A DNA stretch of 64,000 nt, taken from Theristus sp. LFF4_11 (taxonomy: Eukaryota; Nematoda; Chromadorea; Monhysterida; Xyalidae). Positions 56,056 to 64,000 of this stretch are shown here, one piece after another. The DNA is taken from assembly GCA_030248135.1 (NCBI GenBank), contig JASANC010003433.1:186001-250000 (forward strand). The letters are read 5' to 3'. A program made the position numbers and the translations under genes. The stretch's first letter is position 1; every line of letters starts with the position of its first letter. The notes under the pieces are model-generated. The model was not told the DNA's origin. It searched no databases and saw nothing but the letters and a program-made list of their open reading frames with translations.

Positions 56056-59000
56056 TCAAATCGGTTTCAATTGAAACTTCTGCCCATTCATCTCCTCACT
56101 GGCGCTCTCCAGCTCATCCGACTGATCGTGCGTCTTGCTCTGGTCATTTGAATCGACACTTTCTTCGGCACTTTCACTTTCCCGCTCATGCATCGTTGCA
56201 TCAGTGGTCGCTTTCAAATTGTCCGAACTCTCCGAATCGTCAGCGGTCGATGGCTGCTCACTCCGTTCGTCGTTCGCTTGATTCTGATTCTCGTTGCGTT
56301 GCTCCTGTCCATTCTGCTGCCCCATGTTGGCGCCGCCGTACCAGAAGCCGGGATACGCGAAGTAAAACTGCTGCTGGTTTCCGCCCGGACCGTCGGCGCT
56401 CGACGTTTTCGTCGACGGATAGATCAGCTCTTGATGCGGTTGTTGTTCGTGTTGTTGTTGTTGCTGTTGGTGAAGGTGCATTGGTAGTTGACTATTGGCG
56501 ATCATACTCGTCGGTTGACCGTTCACCAGGTTGACGCACGTCTGGTGATTCGTTCCATTGAACTGCATCATCGGCTGGAACGTGTAACCGTGGTGGTTCG
56601 CATCGGTCGCCTGCGACGACGACGACGACATGCTCGCGTCGAAACTGGCGACTCCGCCGCCGCCGTTGTTGGTGTCGTTCGGTTGTGGTGGTTGATCTGG
56701 CGACTGTTGTTGTTGTTGTTGCTGTTGCACGTCCACATTCGCTTGTTGTTGTGGTTGATCGGATGCACCATCCCTCGGCTCGATTTGCGTCGTCGCGCAG
56801 CCACCGCCAGAGGTCGCCATCGACGACCAGTAGCCCCAGGTGTCCAACGGCTGCAAGAACGCGTGATTCGTCAGCTGCGGTCGCGTGATCGCCGGCAGAT
56901 CGGCCAGCGCGCTGCTTTCCAGCTTCTCCTGGCGACGCCACTTTGCGCGCCGGTTCTGGAACCACACCTGCGAGTGGAATGGAATGGATTTGTGGTTGGT
57001 TTGCACGTCGGTGGTCAGTTTTATAGAAGTGAGTACTGAGTAGTCTCTCTGAAACGTGAGACGTTTTTTATTTCCGGGTGTTCCGAAAATTACACCACAA
57101 TGTGCTGATGAGCTCGAAAAGCTGAGGATTCGTTTTCTCAAATTTTAAGCCCAAGCACAAAACAGTTTCTTGATTACTGAGGAGGCTTTTAAAAGTGTCA
57201 ATGTTAGAAAAGTTTAACTCCGTGACGTGTTGCGCGATACACTCAGTTTATCAGAAGTTGTCAACCAAGTTCATTATCACAGTTCAAACGGCAAGCTTTT
57301 TTTGTCGTGTCAGGCATTTTTGAAACCTAGCAACTTGTGGTGTATCCTAGGTCTTTATATCGCATAAAGCCACGGGTTTTCACTTTGAACTTACATAGAT
57401 ACCATACATACTTAAACTCTATTTACGGTAATTCAGTGAAGGTTTTGAAAATTTAGTTGCGCATATGGCCGATATGTGAAAACAATTAAAAGAACCGAAA
57501 AACACATCGTCTTTGTTAATTTCAGCCAATTTTATTGTCGGCACAGTTTATTTGAACAGACAATAAAACGTCTAGATTCCTGGAATTCGGTCTAATTGTT
57601 TCGTGAGTGTGTTATCCATGTGTTTTTCGAAAATTGCTACAATCCATTGTTTGCAACCTGGCACGCGCGCGCACGCACACGCATCGTTTATATCTCCAAA
57701 CATGAACTTTGACCTACACGCAATTTACGCGAACCTTACGGGGACAATAGAACCCCATTAAAACCTATTCACCCAGGTACCCAAACTAACCCCCTTATAA
57801 CAGATAAAAAACACAATATGGTTTGCCTCTTGAGTTTAGCTACTGTAGTTGCTCAACTAGTGTGGCGCCGCATTTTTCGTCTTGAATCTTTTTGCTTTTG
57901 AAAAGAAAGATATTGATGGCGGCATGTTTACTTTGGTGCATTTCGGATAATCTCTCAATTATCCGAATAATCAATTGTCAACCAACGTTTTCTGCGGAAA
58001 TGATGATTCGAAAATGGTTCGGTATGAAAGAGAGCATTGTTCAACGCACTACGGTATGGAACAATCACACGCAACTGCAAAAACTCAAAAATTTCTCGGA
58101 GAAAAAATCAGTTCAAGGAGTTAATGCGATTTTACAATTGGCACAATTACGGTAAGTGCGTGTGACGTTGCGATCTAATTGTTAGGATAAAAAAACTTTC
58201 AAAAAGGTGTCTGAGTAAAGTTCGGTGGGAAATAGTAGTTTAGTAGAATGCCAACAAAAAAATGTGCAGCTCGTAATTGTACCGTGTGACGTTATAACGT
58301 TTTTCATGACAAAAAATACATCAGCACCGACCTACAGATTGATCGCAACCTTGAAATCTGAGTTTTTATGGTTCGGATTGAAAACTACGGGAATTTCTAG
58401 TTTCTCACGGAAAATTTCTTTTGAAGTTGGTGACTCACAGTTTTGTGCGTAATTAAAATAACCCTCTCCAAGTTTTGGTCACTCACAAAAGATTTACGCG
58501 AACACGTTTTTTTTCGTTGAAAAACTTGCAACTCAGTTGAAACCTCTGTGCATTTCAATGACGAGTCTTCTAAAGCGGCATTCATGAAGCACTATTCAGT
58601 GACGCATAGCTGTGTTTAAAAACACAGCTACGCGGCCACTAAATACTGTTTCATGAATGCCCCACAAGGCGCAGAGCAAGCGATACACGAATAAAACAAG
58701 AAACAGCGGTTGCACAGAGCTTATCCGAAAGTAAAAACCTTCACACACACTCTCTCACCTGAACGCGAACTTCGGGCAAGTTGATCTTCATCGCCAACGC
58801 CTCGCGCGCGTACACGTCCGGATAGTGCGACTTCTCGAACGCGCGTTCCAGCTCGTGCAACTGGAACGTCGTGAACGTCGTTCGATTGCGTCGATGTTTG
58901 CCGTTCGCTGGCGCCGGCGTCCCGTCGTGTTGTTTCTGTCCTCCGCCGCCGTTGTGCTGGTGATGCTGCTGGTGTTTTCGGTCGCCGCGGGCGCGTTTCG

Positions 59001-60100
59001 CGCCTCCACTAGCACTATTGCCAGTCTGACCAGCATTATTATTATTCGCCGTCGGCGGCGTCGTGTGCAACGGCGCCATCAGCGACGCCGTCAACTGGAG
59101 GTTCGTCGTGTTGTCCGCGTTTCGGTCAGCGTCGTTCGGCGACGTTTCACTGTTTGGTCGAGCGAGCTGCTGGTGTAGTGGCGCCAGTGGTGGCGCGGTG
59201 TGCTGGTGGTGGTGGTGGTGGTGGTGAGGGTAGCCGTGGGCGGGTTTCGCGCCTCCGCCCAGCACACCAAGTTGGTCACCGATACCGCCGAGGTTGACCA
59301 TACTGGCGCCATTGCTGTGCCCGTGCACCTCCGCCGTGTGCTCAAGCGGGTCGACGGACAGTGGTTCGGATTTCAACAGTGTGGCTGGACCTACGAAGAT
59401 GAAAGTGTAGATGTAGTGTTGCTTGACAGAAGATAACAGTAGATGTATTGTTGCTTGATAATGTGTCGTGAGGTTTTGTGGAAGACGGGTCTTTTTTGCC
59501 CGATATGACGAACTGCAGTGGAAGCTAGTCAAATGCCACCTGCTAAACCTTTATTGCCAGAATGGTTGAACTGGCGGAACAAAATTGCTTCGGTTCAGGA
59601 AATAACAAAATTGCTTTCCATTTCACCGCTGTGAAAGCAGAAATGATTCAAAGCGCTGGTTTCAACAGACCACATTGTCCTTAAACGTTAAATTGTTGCA
59701 AAGAGTGCGCTTTCGCAACTGTTACTGATTGGTTAATGATCTCTCAACAGTGCAACAACCAAACGATGATAGATAGGAATATTAGATTACTTATTTCATT
59801 AATACCCCAGTAGCATATGGCATGCGGTAACGTCAGCCTTGTGCACTAATTCGCCGCCACATAATAAATTACTTAATTGATTATTGGGAGATTAAATTAC
59901 GAAACCGGATTTCTCCGTTCATCTTTGCACTTCACAACTTTTCACTTGTTGCAATCAGCAGGTTAGCGTTGTGTTATTTTAGTACAATTTTTTAAATAAA
60001 AACATTTTTGGATCTTACCAATATTTTGATGCGGTTGGTGGTGAAAGCCGATCATGTCACTGATCGAGTGGAATTTCGCGCTTTCGTTGATGTGCATCAT
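56056..60100 (-). CDS. Retinal-homeobox (Rx/Rax)-like paired-class homeodomain protein
   Basis: Transcription factor of the Rx family (C. elegans relative: ceh-8), which acts in anterior neural and eye development in many animals. Exons on the minus strand: 60100-60019, 59390-58759, 56967-56056; 1626 nt, 541 aa. The N-terminus contains an octapeptide-like motif ([10 protein letters not shown], about 10-19), typical of Rx and related factors. The homeodomain is 193-252: [19 protein letters not shown]..., [24 protein letters not shown], with Gln50. An intron splits it between Q46 and V47, a known position in paired-class genes. The second exon has His, Asn and Gly runs. The C-terminal region is Gln/Ser/Asp-rich, with QPLDTWGYW shortly after the homeodomain. 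I see no OAR motif. Intron 2 holds a hairpin MITE. Confidence 0.9.
58575..58663. mobile_element. Hairpin MITE, copy 12
   Basis: GGCATTCATGAAGCACTATT and CTGTTTCATGAATGCC arms around the palindromic loop AGCTGTGTTTAAAAACACAG. In intron 2 of the homeobox gene, about 100 bp from exon 2. Confidence 0.87.
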
Positions 60101-60289
60101 TTTCTTTTTCTTTCTATTTTGGGTAAATCTTCAAATTCAAGTAGTTCAATAGAGTCCAACTGATTGATAAAGGCAATCAAGTGATAATCGTTTACGGTTT
60201 TCTCGGACTAATAATACCGCAGGAACGCTGACCGTCGATTGGGTGACAAAAGCAGCAGCAGTGTTACAGCTTGATCGATTTAAAGCTGC

Positions 60290-60308
60290 TCATATTTATA
60301 TCTAATTA
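60290..60308 (-). promoter_or_regulatory. Possible TATA box and homeodomain-type site
   Basis: TATAAATA on the minus strand at 60293-60300, about 195 nt upstream of the Rx-like ATG, next to TAATTA (60303-60308), the core of homeodomain binding sites. Both motifs are short and the region is AT-rich, so chance is a real alternative. Confidence 0.3.
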
Positions 60309-61680
60309 CTACCAGCGACGTATAGTGTGAAATACGATACACCGGAAATATCCGGAGCCACTGGATAAAAATTTGTCCAATTATTCAATAAATCGTACCA
60401 ACGAGTTAAGATCAGAGTATATTTGAAGAGCAAACAGAACGGAGAGGGAGGAACGAACAAGGGATGCAACGACGGACTACCGTATAATTTGTCGAGGACG
60501 GTGGGCGGGGCCACGCCCGAGACTCGGCCCTAACATCTTACTCTGCATATTTTCATGTATTTTCATTGCTGTTTCATGAAGCGCGCACTCACACAGTTTT
60601 TCCAGCGTGTGTCTCTTTTGCCGCGTGTATGTACACGCACGCTCAACGACAATTATCGTCCTCAACGGACTTAATCATATTACCCAGTTGACTGAATCGT
60701 TTAGTGTCGATTTATAATTCCATTGTGAGGTGCCTTAATTGTTGCTGACGTACACACATGCACATGCACTGTCGGTGCAAAGGGTCAGAAGGCTGGACAA
60801 TTAACGCTTCGCGCGCTCAGTCTTCTATCTCTTCACATTCATTCTGTTTCCTTGTGTTACTTTTGCAACCGCAAGCACCGTAATCCCGAGGGATGCGGCA
60901 TTGCACGATAACGGTATGTGGCTGTCAATATTATTCGTACATATTTGAAACAATGTACGTACGTCGTTCTCTAGATGTTATGTTGTGACAGCAACTGATT
61001 TCACAGCTCGCTGCACTTAACATCAATGATGAGAGGAAATCGTGTCGAAATTAATCAACAAGCATTTTGAAAATCCGTTTCAGTCCGCCGTACGTGTGAT
61101 CGAGATGTTGGCCTTTCCTTGACCGTTTATTCATTCAATGTGGCTATGAGGTACTCATGGCTATGAGGTACATTTCGGTGAAAATGTGGAGGTTTAAAAA
61201 CGTTTCGGATAATCCAATCCAGAAGTCAAACAATTAATTTCTGAAGAAACAATAAAACTTTAGAACACTCTGAGTACAAGTCACCAACAAAATAATGTAA
61301 CACGCACGATTAAACACGAGCGCAGTCAGTCTGTTTTGCGCATCAGCACGTTTCGATCCCGCCCCCATTATCACGATTATAAGATTACAAAAGAAGCGTT
61401 AATTGCCCGTGCAACAACAGTTCACGCATGGCAAATCCAGCACGGAGCGAATTTTGCATACCTACGAGTCCGAACTTTAGCAAAAATAAACTTAAGGCGT
61501 AATTCTTGTTGTGTGACTTCGCCAAAACACAATTGCAGCACGCGATCATGTGCACTGCCATGTTTGTTTCCGCATGTACCGCAGTGCATCCACAAAAAAA
61601 ACAAGAAGTCGAAACCACTCTGCAAGAAAGAGCCCTGCGGTAAAAAGCTGCAAGCAACAACAGGGCATCTGAAGGACCGT
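60309..61680. other. Upstream region of the homeobox gene, nothing recognised
   Basis: Contains no supported gene or repeat. It could hold control sequence for the homeobox gene, but no motif was distinctive enough to claim. Confidence 0.4.
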
Positions 61681-61684
61681 TTAT

Positions 61685-61945
61685 ACCCGACGAAACGTAC
61701 GTCGACGTGCGTCAGGTATGAACGGTGGTATGCAATAACACGAGACCTGACGTGACGTGACGATGTGTCGTACAGTTCTGCCTGGTGTCCGTCGCACTGA
61801 CGAGCCAGGGGTGCCGCGGTATGCGTCTACCTGGCGAAACTGCAAACAGCCGAACTTCATGTGATGCATGTCACATCACATCAGGTCTCGTGTTGTTGCA
61901 TACCAGCGTTCAAACCGGACGTGTACCTCGACGTAAGTCCGGTAT
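61685..61945. mobile_element. Foldback element interrupted by the 78-bp repeat
   Basis: Left arm GGTATGCAATAACACGAGAC and GTCAGGTATGAACG are mirrored on the right by GTCTCGTGTTGTTGCATACC and CGTAAGTCCGGTATGAACG. Between them (61785-61868) lies copy 3 of the 78-bp repeat. No second copy of the foldback itself was seen. Confidence 0.65.
61785..61868 (+). repeat. 78-bp dispersed repeat, copy 3
   Basis: GTCCGTCGCACTGACGAGCC, CGCGGTATGCGTCTACCTGG and GAACTTCATGTG. Three copies in the window keep the same orientation and length; function unknown. Confidence 0.8.
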
Positions 61946-62461
61946 GAACGAGACTTTTGACAACGAGATCAATTAAGGAACAGGAGCGAACACACAAACA
62001 AGATCGCCGACGTTTGAAAGCATGCGAGCGACCGTAGCTGGCATGCTCAAACTAAATGCGTAAAAAACAATTGCAAACAAACGCGAGCGCAAAGCAAAAC
62101 CAAGGTCGCCTATAAATCAGCCGGCTGGTCGCACCATGGGGACAGCAAACCTGTCGATTGCAGATCGGTCGACTAAACGGCTCTGACAAAGTGCACACAC
62201 GCTCCGACACTCCGGCAGAAAAAGGTGCACTGGCGAAAAAACACAAACTCAATTCATGGTTTTTGCCAGTCCTAAAACGCACGAATTAGAGCGGCAGTCA
62301 TCGGTGCGGTGACGCCACGACACGCAGCTTTAAAAGTGATGTATTTGCCGAAATGATCTTATCGAATGCGAGAAACACCAGCGAAAAATGGAAAGTGTCG
62401 AGTGCTAAACAACCCGATTTTTCGCGTCGTTCGAATTCACTTAGTGCTTTTTGTCCATCAG

Positions 62462-62686
62462 CTGCCTCCACCAGTCATGCACCCATTTAGGCGCAATCTG
62501 TTTGCCAACGAGCACGCTCCTATCAATATTATTATTATTATTTGGTTTCAGTGCAGGTATGCTGTTCACGTTCACTGGTGATATGCCACGAGGCTTTTTG
62601 TTATTGGAGAGCCTCGACGCCACCACCGCAATCATTTGGCTCACAAATCGCTCGACAACAACTCATTTTATAAATTACGTTGAACT
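62462..62686 (+). CDS. Two-exon fragment of an unknown, possibly membrane, protein
   Basis: Exon-like 62462-62499 and 62552-62686 are joined by a 52-bp intron with GTTTGCC and a good TTTCAG acceptor; the phase matches (CT|T). The joined peptide starts LPPPVMHPFRRN and continues through AGMLFTFTGDM, GFLLLESLDATTAIIWL and TNRSTTTHFINYVEL, then a GTAAGA donor. The hydrophobic stretch followed by T-x-R-S faintly recalls the DUF2236 (latex-clearing-protein-like oxygenase) family; this is a guess. No confident flanking exons were found, and the minus strand is also open here. Confidence 0.3.
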
Positions 62687-62759
62687 GTAAGACCTGATTA
62701 TTTGGTTGACTTGCTCATGTGGCTGCAGATTTCCAATCTAAATTTCTCAAGGTGAACGT

Positions 62760-64000
62760 TTGGCTTCTGCAACCGTTTGTGAGCGACCGAAATTGCAGGT
62801 GGGTGTTTCCAGTAACAATAACCACCATTGTTGTATGACGTACGGTATCATGGCTGCCACTAAATCATTTCTCGTCCATCCGTATCGACAAAGTGCACCA
62901 AATGGGCGCAATAATCAATAATTCATTTGCGCTAAATGCTCTCGCTGTGTGGAGTTGTTGGGGTACACGGCCGAGAATTGTTGCGAAACGCCAACTTGCG
63001 CTTGTGAAGTTTTGGCGATACGTTCTTCACTCCGTTCACAACCAACGCATCTCAGCGGCTGGACAGCGGTAGCGTCAGCGATAAACGTTTGAATGAGCAC
63101 ACGTTGCAGAATCGTAAAAATTTCAATTTGATTTCATTCTGAGCGAGTCGAGACGGCATGTTCAGGCAGTACACTGCACTGTTCAATATTATCAATCCAA
63201 CTTTTTACAGTTAGCGCCGTGCACCAAAAGCCCGACCGCAGTCCGCTGCTGAACTCGCGCCAACGGACGCGACGACACGCGCGAATCTGCCAGCGAATAT
63301 CAATCTCGTTCTCGCACACGCATCTGACGGCTACAAAACTCGCTCGGATAAGCGCGATGCTTAATGCACGCGGTGGCTATGCGTGACAGATCGGGCCGTC
63401 CCACCCAACGCAGAACGTCAAGCACAGCCGACAGTGACCACAGAGGTTGGAAAAAAGTGCGAGTCGTTGGTGTGCCGACATCAGCAAAATGTTGCTGAAT
63501 GATTATTGTTGGCATGTTCGGCAGCGCCGCCCACATCATTTTTTTTCATTTTAATGAACTTTTTCGTTTTTTTGTCTCGTCTGCTTTGCGGATATGTACG
63601 GCTGGTCGTTTCATGGTAAACCCAATTCCGGTGGCACATTGGTAACTGCAAGACATTGCGAAAACATTGCAATTGCACCAATCAATACGTACCAGGAATG
63701 GACTAAACAACACTAGCGAGACGAGGACCCATCGCATTCGAGACTCATGGGGAGATTCGCTCGAAAAAGTTGGAAAGTTTTAAACATTTTATCAATTATC
63801 ATCGATTATCCAGACGCCTCCGTTACCGGTGAACTGTTCACGATTTGATCAACAATAGCCGTTGTAGACATTGATGAGACTGAAATAAAAAAAACGAGAT
63901 AATTTGATTTTTTGTTTGTTTGTCAAAGACGTTTTATTCCACTGCATTTTTTTCCTGTCTGTGTGCATTCTCACTATCACTACATACTTTAACCAATTGG
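62760..64000. other. Right window end, no supported gene
   Basis: A minus-strand ATG at 63737 starts a signal-peptide-like MRWVLVSLVLFSPFL that ends at a GTACGT donor, but no second exon with confident coding content follows. Otherwise nothing recognised. Confidence 0.35.

Noticed and set aside
56188..57039. Plus-strand open frames opposite the homeobox exon
   Set aside because: They are antisense shadows of the Gln/His-rich homeobox coding sequence.
57892..58155. 87-codon open frame on the plus strand ending at GGTAAGTG
   Set aside because: It lies in the homeobox intron with no partner exon and AT-rich composition; the donor alone is not enough.
63340..63470. EGF-like Cys pattern (CVGWDGPICH) on the minus strand
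   Set aside because: The frame runs into a stop at once and no splice borders support it.

Overview
The window is animal nuclear DNA: genes are split by GT-AG introns, coding exons are GC-richer than the AT-rich surroundings, acceptors often end TTTCAG, and the proteins are metazoan (a Golgi-type class I alpha-mannosidase, a peptide-type GPCR, an Rx-family paired-like homeodomain protein). Short introns, a 31-nt exon and a TTTTTCAG site just upstream of the GPCR start suggest an ecdysozoan, most likely a nematode. The species cannot be fixed from the sequence alone.

Layout. 339-9666 (+): 3' part of a GH47 alpha-1,2-mannosidase gene, 12 exons, cut at its 5' end by the window edge. 11740-19546 (-): a complete 7-exon GPCR gene of 521 codons, convergent with the mannosidase gene; one intron carries a 3.8-kb composite satellite element. 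20655-20940: a G-rich tract. 20978-24067: a 3.1-kb palindrome flanked by TTAA. 24-31 kb: sparse, with orphan exon candidates, nested hairpin MITEs and two other small repeats. 31.2-40.0 kb: head-to-tail Helitron-like elements with recent internal duplications. 41.4-46.1 kb: two interacting TA-inserting TIR families and a decayed multi-exon gene. 47152-51672 (-): a complete 14-exon gene for a 523-aa acylated coiled-coil protein, with a hairpin MITE in five introns. 52481-55451: second, inverted copy of the composite satellite element. 56056-60100 (-): a complete 3-exon Rx-like homeobox gene. 60.1-64 kb: mostly non-coding, with a weak two-exon candidate.

The three fully contained gene models were built by hand. 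Reading phase is kept at every junction and each coding length is divisible by 3. The clearly supported genes have unrelated jobs (N-glycan trimming, signalling, membrane-associated coiled coil, eye/forebrain-type transcription factor), so no pathway is implied.

The most unusual content is the mobile DNA. There is a 12-member perfect-hairpin family. A 3,888-bp segment interrupts a 262-bp MITE with TA duplication. Tandem Helitron-like ends carry the hairpin-CTAG signature. Two copies of a composite element combine a foldback with a 149-bp satellite, and each carries an insertion the other lacks.
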